From Bacteroidales bacterium (GTDB lineage: Bacteria > Bacteroidota > Bacteroidia > Bacteroidales > JAGOPY01), in assembly GCA_023229505.1 (NCBI GenBank), contig JALNZD010000072.1:1-9795 (forward strand): a DNA stretch of 9,795 nucleotides, read 5' to 3'. The notes beneath the pieces are model-generated. The model did no database searches, was not told the DNA's origin, and worked only from the letters and a program-made list of their open reading frames with translations. Within the stretch, counting starts at the first letter, position 1. Each line of letters starts with the position of its first letter. The position numbers were made by a program, and so were the translations under genes. Below are positions 1 to 5,931 of the stretch, piece after piece.

Positions 1-265
1 CAATCAGCAAATCTGCTGCACATTGCGCGCTTGCACCATCATTGTCGTGCATCACACCGTTCACATTTCCGAAACCGGTGCTGGAACCGCTGTTCGTGCC
101 TACATTGCCTGTAAGCTGCGAAATTCCCGTATTGCTCACTGCCCCAACACTAGAAAAGAGAACGAATTCAGCAGCAGTTCCCAGAGGAGGTGCTTGTGCA
201 AAATTTAGAATTGGTATCAAAGGCAGTATAACTGCAGTTAATACATTGAGTAGTTGTGTTTTCAT
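1..265 (-). CDS. Secreted DUF3494 (ice-binding-like) protein, N-terminal part, runs off the window
   Basis: An open frame of 88 codons starts at ATG 265 and continues through the left edge, so only the N-terminus is present. Residues 1-25 look like a Sec signal peptide: Lys at position 2, a hydrophobic core, and an NFAQA cleavage region. There is no lipobox Cys, unlike the other DUF3494 genes here, so the product is probably released or surface-anchored by other means. The mature part begins LGTAAEFVLFSSVGAVSNTG and continues with a TGNVG motif. This matches the DUF3494 opening (LG.A..F.ILS..GI.NTG followed by TGDVG), the first coils of the beta-helix of known ice-binding proteins. The sequence is clearly divergent from the other copies in the window, so it belongs to a different subfamily. 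Promoter copy A lies 38 bp upstream. Family assignment is fairly sure; ice binding is inferred only from the family. Confidence 0.8.
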   Translation of the reverse strand, partial: MKTQLLNVLTAVILPLIPILNFAQAPPLGTAAEFVLFSSVGAVSNTGISQLTGNVGTNSGSSTGFGNVNGVMHDNDGASAQCAADLLI

Positions 266-281
266 TTTAATAATTTTTATT

Positions 282-299
282 TGTGAATAAATTTTCACA
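282..299. repeat. TGTGA-N8-TCACA inverted repeat, copy A
   Basis: A perfect 5-bp inverted repeat (TGTGA/TCACA, 18 bp overall) lies between the -7-like element and the start codon of the gene at 265. The arms are identical to those in copies B-E, while the 8-bp interior belongs to the A/E type (AT-rich). It could be an operator or a small 5'-UTR hairpin. Confidence 0.5.
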
Positions 300-302
300 G
301 AA

Positions 303-357
303 CAAAGGTCAGCACCTTTAAACACGTGAGTGTTACGCAATTATTGAAAAGAGTTAC
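303..357 (-). promoter_or_regulatory. Promoter/operator copy A (21-bp direct repeats + -7-like element)
   Basis: Read on the minus strand, GTAACTCTTT starts at 357 and GTAACACTCA starts at 336, exactly 21 bp apart. The octamer GACCTTTG (310-303) begins exactly 26 bp after the start of the second box. It resembles the Bacteroidota -7 consensus TAnnTTTG with one mismatch. The start codon is 38 bp further on, at 265. Spacing is identical in all six copies of this cassette. Two boxes two helical turns apart, with the nearer one over the expected -33 region, suit an activator of the AraC or LytTR type. Confidence 0.65.
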
Positions 358-362
358 AACAT

Positions 363-712
363 TCACACATTTTTAAGTGTGCTGCGTTTTTTGCGTTTGA
401 GCGATTTAAAAAAAGAAGGCGTTAAACCTGTTATCTTTTTAAATTGATGGGAAAGATGTGCTACACTGCTGTAATGGAGTTTCCAGGCAATTTCAGTAAG
501 GTTGAGTTCGTCATAAATGATTAACTCTTTTACCATTCAATGTTGTGCGTGAGGATATATTGTTCAATGGTGATGCCTGTTACTTCTGAAAAAAGTTTAG
601 CGAGATAGGTATAGTTGAGCTTCTCACTGAGGTAATCTGAAAAATTTATTTTCGGACGCTCGTTTGCATAATCACAATGCTTAATTAAGGAAACTGCGGG
701 GAAAGAAAAAGA
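363..712 (-). pseudogene. Decayed AraC-family regulator (5'-truncated, frameshifted)
   Basis: The minus strand encodes a paralogue of the intact AraC protein at 2824-3396, in two frames. The first frame gives SLIKHCDYANERPKINFSDY and continues to THNIEW, then hits TAA at about 535. Moving by one base restores the match: VKELIIYDELNLTEI through HLSHQFKKITGLTPSFFKSL to a stop at 363. A single missing base near 535 (in the equivalent of the HKIERAKEL segment) therefore disrupts the gene within the first helix-turn-helix. The N-terminal half, about 75 residues in the intact copy, is absent: homology begins next to the terminator at 701-734. It is dead as a full regulator. The C-terminal HTH helices are well conserved, so the decay looks recent. 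The identification is from direct alignment with the copy in this window. Confidence 0.85.
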
Positions 713-734
713 GGCTGGCCTTTGCGGCAGCCTC
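701..734 (-). terminator. Rho-independent terminator of the tandem DUF3494 gene
   Basis: On the minus strand GAGGCTG pairs with CAGCCTC (7 bp around a 10-nt loop, 734-711), followed by TTTTTCTTTC. It lies 25 bp past the stop codon at 759. The repeat shared with the 3' end of the gene at 3582 begins inside this hairpin. Confidence 0.75.
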
Positions 735-1410
735 TTTTGAGATTTTGATTCCTTTAATTTATTGTGGCTGTGTAACAGTATTCATTTGAAGAGTTACCGC
801 AGTTTGTGCCAACATCCTTCCGTTTATTGAACCGCCTGTCTGCAAATTAATACCTGTCATCCCCAAAATGATCCCTTCAAAATGACTTGTCGTTCCGAAG
901 GTAACGGCGCCGGATACCTGCCAGAAAATATTCTTGGCTTGTGCACCTCCGGTCAAGGTAATATTCACCGCAGAACTCATAGTAAGGGTCCCGGCAACCT
1001 GGAATATCCAGACATCGTCCGGGCCGCCCGAAATTGTAACATCCGTTGGGATTATAACCGTACTCGTCCATTTATACAGGCCAGGTGTAAGCGTTAAGCC
1101 TCCAATATTTCCGGAGCCCAAATTCAAGAAATCCGGGTTAGAACGTCCGGCGGCGTCAGTGTACGCGGCTTCCATATCACTTACGGCCGTGGTTAACATG
1201 CTGGCGTTAGTCACTCTGCATGGAAGAGGACCGGCAGCATCGACTGTGTAAATTGTCCCTGTCACTTCTGCACAACTTACTAGAATAGCTGCACCGGTGA
1301 TTGGACTACTTCCAACATCTCCGGTAATAGCAGATGGAAAGACATCGGTAATTCCTGTTTTTGACAGAATCGCAAAATCGCCCGCAACCCCAAGATTTAC
1401 CACTGCCAAT
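730..1410. repeat. Near-identical duplicated tract K, copy 1 (pairs with 3553-4233)
   Basis: About 680 bp covering the last DUF3494 domain and 3' UTR is almost identical, at constant offset 2823, to 3553-4233. The encoded domains differ at about 7 of some 210 residues. Similarity stops abruptly at the 5' end of the domain, where one copy enters a short linker and the other the Ig-like domain. A slightly more diverged third copy lies at about 4585-5217. Such a sharp, near-identical tract suggests recent duplication or gene conversion. Confidence 0.85.
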
Positions 1411-2222
1411 GCCGGGGCAGGGGATAGGAAGTATACAACCGTAGGCTTTACAATGGCATTGGCATCTAATGTAACCGACTCAGTTCGCGCTAATGCTCTG
1501 CCTTCCAAAGATGCGCCTGTAGCAAACGTAATGTTTGCATAAGCCATGATGGTTCCCTTCATTACAGCAGTTGTTCCAAAAGTTGCCGCACTGCCGACTT
1601 GCCAAAAAATGTTGGAAGCCTGTGCGCCGCCGATTAGGAAAACTTGGCGACCGGATGTCATATTGAAACTGGATGCTATTTGAAAAATCCAAACAGCATT
1701 CGCGTCGCCTTGAGCATCGAGCGTAAGATCGCCTGACGATATTTCAAGCGAGCTGGTGGATTTATAAAGTCCCGGGGGAAGTGTTTGTCCGCCAAGATTT
1801 CCGGCTACACCGATAGGATTTGTTCGTCCTGCGGCATCGTTATATGCAGTCGTTAAATCAAGCATTGCCTGAGTTAACATAGTAGGGTTTGTCACGTAAC
1901 CCGGAGGACCGGCAGCGTCAACCGTGTAGATCGTTCCGTCTATGGTTACTGTTTCAAATCCCGTCATGGAAGCACCGGTGATAGGACTCGCTCCAACATC
2001 TCCGGTAATAGTCGTAGGACCGGTATTGGTAATTCCAGCGTACGACAGAATTGCAAATCCGTCGGTCAAACCAAGAGTTACCGGCAATAGACCTGATTTG
2101 TAGTTGAGGGGAACTGTCGAAGTCCCCATAGGATCTATGCTGGTCTCAACATCTTTTTTGCACCCGGCAATTAAAACAACCGATACTATTGCAAGGGTTG
2201 TTAATAGTTTGCTCGTTTTCAT
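759..2222 (-). CDS. Lipoprotein with two tandem DUF3494 (ice-binding-like) domains
   Basis: The 487-residue product starts with a lipoprotein signal (MKTSKLLTTLAIVSVVLIAG, lipid-modified Cys21, then KKD). Two DUF3494 domains follow, at about residues 46-262 and 272-486, joined by a short linker (VVYFLSPAPA). Each shows the family marks: F.ILS..GI near the start, ITGDVG.SPITGA, GTIYTVDAAGP, the helix-forming segment ending Y.DAAGR, GG.TL.PGLYK, VWIFQ.A, GGAQA.NIFWQ and TFGTT. DUF3494 proteins fold as beta-helices, and characterised members bind ice; others are uncharacterised. Domain 1 is the S type, nearly identical to the single-domain protein at 5932. Domain 2 is the K type, nearly identical to domain 2 of the protein at 3582, and carries a Cys pair (317, 335). 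The gene therefore looks like a recombinant of those two. Promoter copy B is upstream and a terminator downstream. Outer-surface location and ice binding are inferences. Confidence 0.93.
   Translation of the reverse strand: MKTSKLLTTLAIVSVVLIAGCKKDVETSIDPMGTSTVPLNYKSGLLPVTLGLTDGFAILSYAGITNTGPTTITGDVGASPITGASMTGFETVTIDGTIYTVDAAGPPGYVTNPTMLTQAMLDLTTAYNDAAGRTNPIGVAGNLGGQTLPPGLYKSTSSLEISSGDLTLDAQGDANAVWIFQIASSFNMTSGRQVFLIGGAQASNIFWQVGSAATFGTTAVMKGTIMAYANITFATGASLEGRALARTESVTLDANAIVKPTVVYFLSPAPALAVVNLGVAGDFAILSKTGITDVFPSAITGDVGSSPITGAAILVSCAEVTGTIYTVDAAGPLPCRVTNASMLTTAVSDMEAAYTDAAGRSNPDFLNLGSGNIGGLTLTPGLYKWTSTVIIPTDVTISGGPDDVWIFQVAGTLTMSSAVNITLTGGAQAKNIFWQVSGAVTFGTTSHFEGIILGMTGINLQTGGSINGRMLAQTAVTLQMNTVTQPQ
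1441..2088. repeat. Near-identical duplicated tract S, copy 1 (pairs with 5939-6589)
   Basis: The S-type DUF3494 domain coding stretch matches 5939-6589 almost base for base, apart from a 3-bp insertion in the second copy and a more diverged stretch at the domain N-terminus. The break at the 1441 end coincides with the start of the interdomain linker in the tandem protein and with the stop codon of the single-domain one. Confidence 0.85.
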
Positions 2223-2294
2223 TTTTTTAGTTTTTAAATTGTGACTTCATTATCACATTGCTAAGGTAAGTCCCTTAATTCCGGAAAGTGTTAC
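2089..2294. repeat. Leader plus promoter repeat, copy 1
   Basis: The stretch coding for the lipoprotein signal and spacer (through YKSG) plus the upstream region is nearly identical to 5218-5424. The coding part is also nearly identical to 6590-6740. The 6590-6740 copy stops about 17 bp upstream of its start codon, so it lacks the promoter. Confidence 0.85.
2240..2257. repeat. TGTGA-N8-TCACA inverted repeat, copy B
   Basis: The arms are the same as in copy A, with the B/C/D-type interior. It sits just downstream of the -7-like element of promoter copy B, ahead of the start codon at 2222. Confidence 0.5.
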
Positions 2295-2315
2295 ATAAGT
2301 TTGGGGAAAAGTTAC
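2261..2315 (-). promoter_or_regulatory. Promoter/operator copy B
   Basis: On the minus strand GTAACTTTTC starts at 2315 and GTAACACTTT at 2294, 21 bp apart. TACCTTAG (2268-2261) starts 26 bp after the second box, and the ATG at 2222 follows 39 bp later. The bases between the two boxes are unlike those in copies A, C and D, yet box sequence and spacing are kept. The -7-like element has TTAG where the intact copies have TTTG, which may weaken it. Confidence 0.65.
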
Positions 2316-2352
2316 ATATATCACTGATTCAAAATGGGCGGTTATCGGGGAA

Positions 2353-2787
2353 TTACATCCTCTCCATATACCAGTTCAATTCCTTTTCCATTTTTTGGTA
2401 ACGGAAAATAGTAGTGATGATTTTTTGCAAACGTATAAAGGCGGTTTCGCTTTTCACAACATAATCAAATGCCCTGTGATGCATGCAGCTTATTGCCACG
2501 TCAATTTTATCCTGGGAGGATAGCATCACAACGGGAATATCCGGATTGAATGCTTTTATTTTATCCAGTGTTTCTATTCCGTTCATCGCGTTTTTATCAA
2601 TGCTGTCAAGAAGATAATCTAAAATGATCACATCAGGACTGTGTGATAAACTTTCCATGCAAAGTTCGCCCGTTGCATATGTTTCAATGGTAAAATCGCC
2701 ATGTTGAAGGAATTCAATTTCCAAAGATTTTAAAAACAAGGCATCATCATCAACCAGGAAAAGTTTTATTCTGTTTTCGTTTTTCAT
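2353..2787 (-). CDS. Receiver-only response regulator, copy 1 (RR1)
   Basis: The 144-residue protein is a CheY-like receiver with no output domain. The acidic pocket is VDDD (Asp13-15), the phosphoacceptor is Asp57 in VIILDYLLD, the switch residue is Ser90 in VMLSSQD and the conserved Lys is Lys112 in DYVVKSE. A basic/amphipathic C-terminal helix (FRYQKMEKELNWYMERM) follows. Such stand-alone receivers usually act in phosphorelays or bind protein partners. It differs from RR2 at 15 positions, 14 of them in the first 73 residues; the C-terminal halves are nearly identical. RR2 sits behind a hybrid kinase, whereas here only the last codons of a homologous kinase remain upstream (2788-2823), so RR1 is an orphan next to the AraC gene. 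It could be cotranscribed with AraC, 36 bp away. No terminator is evident downstream. Confidence 0.92.
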   Translation of the reverse strand: MKNENRIKLFLVDDDALFLKSLEIEFLQHGDFTIETYATGELCMESLSHSPDVIILDYLLDSIDKNAMNGIETLDKIKAFNPDIPVVMLSSQDKIDVAISCMHHRAFDYVVKSETAFIRLQKIITTIFRYQKMEKELNWYMERM

Positions 2788-2823
2788 GTATTGGCTTTTT
2801 TAATCCTGACAAACTCTTCAACT
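2788..2823 (-). pseudogene. C-terminal scar of a hybrid histidine kinase gene
   Basis: Between the AraC stop and RR1, the minus strand reads EEFVRIKKANT followed by TGA overlapping the RR1 start codon. The intact hybrid kinase beside RR2 ends EEYNLIKKTN with its TGA also overlapping the RR2 ATG. I infer that a kinase gene once stood upstream of RR1 and was deleted, leaving about 11 codons. Short, but the position, the overlap with the ATG and the residues all agree. Confidence 0.75.
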
Positions 2824-3396
2824 TTAATTCATAATTCCGATGTCCTCAATTGGGTTTCGTCTATTGTTCTTCAATTGCTTAAAATGAGAAGGAGAGAGTC
2901 CTGTAATTTTTTTAAATTGATTGGATAAATGAGCAACACTGCTGTAGTCCAATTTATAGGAAATCTCCGTAAGATTAAGTTCGTCGTACAACAGCAATTC
3001 TTTTGCTCTCTCAATCTTATGAATGATGATGAACTGCTGTATGGTGATGCTCTTTACTTCGGAAAATAAGTTGGACAGATAGTTGTAATCGTAATTTAGT
3101 TTTGCACTGATGTAATCGGAATAATTCGTTTTAGGCAATTCATCAGAATAATGAATCATTTCTGTAATCACATTCTTTATTTTTTCAATCAATATAGCTC
3201 TTTTGTCGTCCATTAATTCAAGTCCTATGCTGAACAAGGCAATTTTCACTTGCTCCCGCTGCTCCTCAGAAAGGTTTTCCATGATCTCAACTTCCCCTAA
3301 ATCCACAATGATGAAATGCAGCCCAAGTTTTTTCAACTCTTCTTTCACCGCAATTTTGCAGCGGTTACTTACCATGTATTTGATATATAATTTCAA
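2824..3396 (-). CDS. AraC-family transcriptional regulator
   Basis: The 190-residue protein has a small N-terminal region (residues 1-85, opening KLYIKYMVSNRCKIAVKEEL) of a type found in a Bacteroidota AraC subfamily that lacks the sugar-binding cupin. The C-terminal AraC DNA-binding domain has two helix-turn-helix units at about 92-176, with the signature LTEISYKLDYSSVAHLSNQF and then FKKITGLSPSHFKQL. The best start is TTG at 3396, matching the usual start of this subfamily as I remember it; the first ATG is Met8 (3375) and would cut a conserved strand. Promoter copy F is upstream with the same double boxes found before the DUF3494 genes. The gene is therefore both a candidate regulator of that set and a candidate for autoregulation. 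AraC proteins commonly bind paired direct sites about 21 bp apart, which fits. A decayed paralogue is at 363-712. DNA targets are not proven. Confidence 0.9.
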   Translation of the reverse strand: MKLYIKYMVSNRCKIAVKEELKKLGLHFIIVDLGEVEIMENLSEEQREQVKIALFSIGLELMDDKRAILIEKIKNVITEMIHYSDELPKTNYSDYISAKLNYDYNYLSNLFSEVKSITIQQFIIIHKIERAKELLLYDELNLTEISYKLDYSSVAHLSNQFKKITGLSPSHFKQLKNNRRNPIEDIGIMN

Positions 3397-3420
3397 AAAA
3401 TATGCATTTTTTAAACGGGG

Positions 3421-3438
3421 GAGGCGAAGATACGCCTC
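3421..3438. repeat. 6-bp perfect hairpin overlapping the AraC promoter
   Basis: GAGGCG and CGCCTC form a perfect 6-bp stem with a 6-nt loop. It straddles the -7-like element of promoter copy F, 25 bp ahead of the TTG start. It may be chance, an operator, or a structure in the early leader. Confidence 0.35.
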
Positions 3439-3479
3439 TTAGTTTCGAAAAGTGTTACATAACTTTTAAAATAAGTTAT
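3425..3479 (-). promoter_or_regulatory. Promoter/operator copy F, upstream of the AraC gene
   Basis: This is the most diverged copy. On the minus strand ATAACTTATT starts at 3479 and GTAACACTTT at 3458, again 21 bp apart. TATCTTCG (3432-3425) starts 26 bp after the second box and fits TAnnTTnG. The TTG start codon is 29 bp downstream. Retention of the spacing and of GTAACACTTT in an otherwise different sequence argues for function rather than simple duplication. The TGTGA/TCACA repeat is absent here. Confidence 0.6.
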
Positions 3480-3520
3480 ATAATTCACAGAAATTCTTTC
3501 TGGTGATATGACTTTACAGA

Positions 3521-3554
3521 TTATAAATAAAAGAAACCATCCCTTTGGGACGGC
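3521..3554 (-). terminator. Rho-independent terminator of the DUF3494/Ig/DUF3494 gene
   Basis: On the minus strand GCCGTCCC pairs with GGGATGGT (8 bp including two G-T pairs, AAA loop, 3554-3536), followed by TTCTTTTATTT. It lies 27 bp past the stop at 3582. Confidence 0.65.
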
Positions 3555-4233
3555 CTCTTTTAAGATTTTGATTCCTTTAATTTAGTATGGCTGTGTAACA
3601 GTATTCATTTGAAGAGTTACCGCAGTTTGTGCCAACATCCTTCCGTTTATTGAACCGCCTGTCTGCAAATTAATACCTGTCATCCCCAAAATGATCCCTT
3701 CAAAATGACTGGTCGTTCCGAAGGTAACGACGCCGGATACCTGCCAGAAAATATTCTTGGCTTGTGCACCTCCGCTCAAGGTAATATTCACCGCAGAACT
3801 CATAGTAAGGAGCCCGGCAACCTGAAATATCCAGACATCGTCCGGGCCGCCCGAAATTGTAACATCCGTTGGGATGATAACCGTACTCGTCCATTTGTAC
3901 AGGCCAGGTGTAAGCGTTAAGCCTCCAATATTTCCGGCGCCCAAATTCAAAAAATCCGGGTTAGGCCGTCCGGCGGCGTCAGTGTACGCGGCTTCCATAT
4001 CACTTACGGCCGTGGTTAACATGCTGGCGTTAGTCACTCTGCATGGAAGAGGACCGGCAGCATCGACTGTGTAAATTGTCCCTGTCACTTCTGCACAACT
4101 TACTAGAATAGCTGCACCGGTGATTGGACTACTTCCAACATCTCCGGTAATAGCAGATGGAAAGACATCGGTAATTCCTGTTTTTGACAGAATCACAAAA
4201 TCGCCCGCAACCCCAAGATCAACTACTGCCAGA
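3553..4233. repeat. Near-identical duplicated tract K, copy 2 (pairs with 730-1410)
   Basis: This is the partner of 730-1410 at constant offset 2823. It covers the C-terminal DUF3494 domain of the 589-residue lipoprotein and its 3' flank. A third, slightly more diverged copy is the N-terminal domain of the same gene (about 4585-5217), so the gene contains an internal long direct repeat. Confidence 0.85.
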
Positions 4234-5351
4234 CCTGACGTGGTACCAGCGGTTGTGAAACTCCAAACAGTGTTGGCTGCAAGCGCATTGCCAGCTAAGT
4301 CCTTTGCCCCGGTAGTTATCGTGGCAGTATATTCAGTGCTGGCTGCCAGGATATTTGACGGAGTAAACGTTGCTGTTGTTCCGGAATAAGCCACCGTGCC
4401 AGAAACTGCCGTTGTCCCTTGCTTTAATGTAAATGTCGAAGTGTTAATCGTTGAGGGATCCATTGCCTCACTGAAGGTTAATGCAACTACCGTGTTGTTC
4501 GCAACACCTGTGGCGTTGTTGAGCGGGACTGTTGAATTTACCGTGGGCAATATAGTATCTGGTGCATTACCGGTGGTAAAGCTAACAGTATTCATTTGAA
4601 GAGATACCGCAGTTTGTGCCAATATCCTTCCGTTTATTGATGCGCCTGTCTGCAAATTAATACCTGTATTCCCCAATATGTTCCCTTCAAAATGACTGGT
4701 CGTTCCGAAGGTAACGGCGCCGGCTGCCTGCCAGAAAATATTATTTGCCTGTGCACCTCCGCTCAGGGTAATTTTCACCGCAGAACTCATAGTAAGGGTT
4801 CCTGCAACCTGGAATATCCATACATCGTTCGGGCCACCCGAAATGTAAATATCCGTTGGGATGATAACCGCACTCGTCCATTTATACAGGCCAGGTGTGA
4901 GCGTTAAGCCTCCAATATCTCCGGCGCCCAATTCAGAGAAATCAGGGTTAGCACGTCCGGCGGCGTCAGTGTACGCGGCTTCCATATCACTTACAGCCGT
5001 GGTTAACATGCTGGCGTTAGTCACCCTGCATGGAAGAGGACCGGCAGCATCGACTGTGTAAATTGTCCCTGTCACTTCTGCACAACTTACTAGAATAGCT
5101 GCACCGGTGATTGGACTACTTCCAACATCTCCGGTAATAGCAGATGGAAAGACATCGATAATTCCTGATTTTGACAGAATCACAAAATCGCCCGCAACCC
5201 CAAGATCTACCACTGCCAGACCTGATTTGTAGTTGAGGGGAACTGTCGAAGTCCCCATAGGATCTATGCTGGTCTCAACATCTTTTTTGCACCCGGCAAT
5301 TAAAACAACCGATACTATTGCAAGGGTTGTTAATAGTTTACTCGTTTTCAT
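3582..5351 (-). CDS. Lipoprotein: DUF3494 / bacterial Ig-like / DUF3494
   Basis: The 589-residue product has the same lipoprotein signal as the genes at 759 and 5932 (LIAG, Cys21). Domain order is DUF3494 at about 46-256, a bacterial Ig-like domain at about 264-368, and DUF3494 at about 373-587. The middle part reads PTVNSTVPLNNATGVANNTV, then SEAMDPSTI, TFTLKQGTT, YTATITTGAKDLAGNALA and WSFTTAG, which is the Big_5/SbsA-like Ig pattern. Both DUF3494 domains are K type, with a Cys pair each (90/108 and 419/437) that could form a disulfide. They are more like each other than like the S-type domains, so the gene probably arose by internal duplication. The Ig unit likely acts as a spacer that moves one ice-binding-like domain away from the membrane. 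Promoter copy C is upstream and a terminator downstream. Ice binding is inferred from the family. Confidence 0.93.
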   Translation of the reverse strand: MKTSKLLTTLAIVSVVLIAGCKKDVETSIDPMGTSTVPLNYKSGLAVVDLGVAGDFVILSKSGIIDVFPSAITGDVGSSPITGAAILVSCAEVTGTIYTVDAAGPLPCRVTNASMLTTAVSDMEAAYTDAAGRANPDFSELGAGDIGGLTLTPGLYKWTSAVIIPTDIYISGGPNDVWIFQVAGTLTMSSAVKITLSGGAQANNIFWQAAGAVTFGTTSHFEGNILGNTGINLQTGASINGRILAQTAVSLQMNTVSFTTGNAPDTILPTVNSTVPLNNATGVANNTVVALTFSEAMDPSTINTSTFTLKQGTTAVSGTVAYSGTTATFTPSNILAASTEYTATITTGAKDLAGNALAANTVWSFTTAGTTSGLAVVDLGVAGDFVILSKTGITDVFPSAITGDVGSSPITGAAILVSCAEVTGTIYTVDAAGPLPCRVTNASMLTTAVSDMEAAYTDAAGRPNPDFLNLGAGNIGGLTLTPGLYKWTSTVIIPTDVTISGGPDDVWIFQVAGLLTMSSAVNITLSGGAQAKNIFWQVSGVVTFGTTSHFEGIILGMTGINLQTGGSINGRMLAQTAVTLQMNTVTQPY

Positions 5352-5424
5352 TTTTTTTGGTTTTTAAATTGTGACTTCATTATCACATTGCAAAGGTAAG
5401 TCCCTTAATTCCGGAAAGTGTTAC
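5218..5424. repeat. Leader plus promoter repeat, copy 2
   Basis: Nearly identical to 2089-2294, covering the signal peptide, the 5' UTR and the first operator box. Beyond that point copies B and C differ, except for the second GTAAC box. The promoter half also matches the region upstream of 7620. Confidence 0.85.
5370..5387. repeat. TGTGA-N8-TCACA inverted repeat, copy C
   Basis: Identical to copy B and placed between the -7-like element of promoter C and the start codon at 5351. Confidence 0.5.
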
Positions 5425-5445
5425 GCAATTATTGTAAAGAGTTAC
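5391..5445 (-). promoter_or_regulatory. Promoter/operator copy C
   Basis: On the minus strand GTAACTCTTT starts at 5445 and GTAACACTTT at 5424, 21 bp apart. A full-consensus TACCTTTG (5398-5391) starts 26 bp after the second box, and the ATG at 5351 follows 40 bp later. With copy D it is the best match to the Bacteroidota -7 element TAnnTTTG. Confidence 0.7.
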
Positions 5446-5486
5446 AACATTCACACATATTCTTTCTCGCGATATTGCTTTACAGA

Positions 5487-5831
5487 TTATAAAACAGCAT
5501 TTGCATCCCCCTTGGCATCGAAGGTGAGATTACCTGACGATATTTCAAGTGATCCACTGGATTTATAGAGCCCGGGTGTGAGTGTCAGCCCACCGAGATT
5601 TCCGGCAAGAATCACAAAACCTGCGGTTGATTGAAGGTTGACCGTTGCCTGCACGGTAGTTTGAAGAGGTATGACTATTGGTGTTGGACCTACTACAGTA
5701 TCCTCTTTTTTACAACCCGCTATCAAAAGAAACAAGGGTAATACAGCGGTCAGTCCCGCTTTTCGCGAGACACCGACGAAATGCGTCCATCGGCTTAAAA
5801 AACTTACTGCATTTGTTGTATAAATCTTCAT
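5487..5831 (-). pseudogene. Doubly deleted DUF3494 lipoprotein remnant
   Basis: A 114-codon frame starts at ATG 5831, chosen because AGAGG lies 5 bp upstream and because the longer frame (from 5930) would span a terminator. It has a long basic N-region, a hydrophobic core and lipobox LIAGC (Cys40). The start of a DUF3494 domain (LQSTAGFVILAG) then joins directly to NLGGLTLTPGLYKSSGSLEI. The roughly 75-90 residues normally between these segments are missing, in frame. The frame ends at DANAVL, exactly where VWIFQ should follow, and the DNA beyond is the intergenic sequence seen next to other genes here. Less than half a domain remains, so a working beta-helix is unlikely. It might still be exported as a short lipoprotein. 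No promoter of the shared type precedes it, and a strong terminator stands between it and the gene upstream. Confidence 0.8.
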
Positions 5832-5860
5832 AAATTCCTCTATAGTGATTAGTGAAAATA

Positions 5861-5892
5861 AATAAGAAACCCCGCTCTTGAGAGCGGGGTTT
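5861..5892 (-). terminator. Strong Rho-independent terminator after the single-domain DUF3494 gene
   Basis: AAACCCCGCTCT and AGAGCGGGGTTT form a perfect 12-bp stem (5867-5892) with a 2-nt formal loop. On the minus strand it is followed by CTTATTTATTTTC. It lies 40 bp past the stop codon at 5932. Symmetry suggests it could also work on the plus strand. Confidence 0.85.
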
Positions 5893-5931
5893 CGATGTTC
5901 AGCCATCGATTGGGAATTTAGTCCAACCATT

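Noticed and set aside
23..290. Two overlapping plus-strand open frames at the left end
   Set aside because: They are antisense to the DUF3494 N-terminus on the minus strand, which has a signal peptide and family motifs. The plus-strand translations show no recognisable features.
877..1692. Repeated short frames inside the DUF3494 genes on both strands, also at 3700-3920 and 5978-6190
   Set aside because: They recur only because the DNA of the DUF3494 domains is duplicated. They lie out of frame within clear genes and lack their own signals.
2240..2257. CRP/FNR-type operator reading of the TGTGA/TCACA inverted repeat
   Set aside because: The spacer is 8 bp rather than the 6 bp of the CRP consensus and the position is downstream of the putative promoter. 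I report the repeat but not a CRP site.
5832..5930. N-terminal extension of the small lipoprotein to a start at 5930
   Set aside because: The extension would begin in the 3' end of the upstream gene and cross a strong terminator hairpin. ATG 5831 has an AGAGG site and a proper signal peptide.
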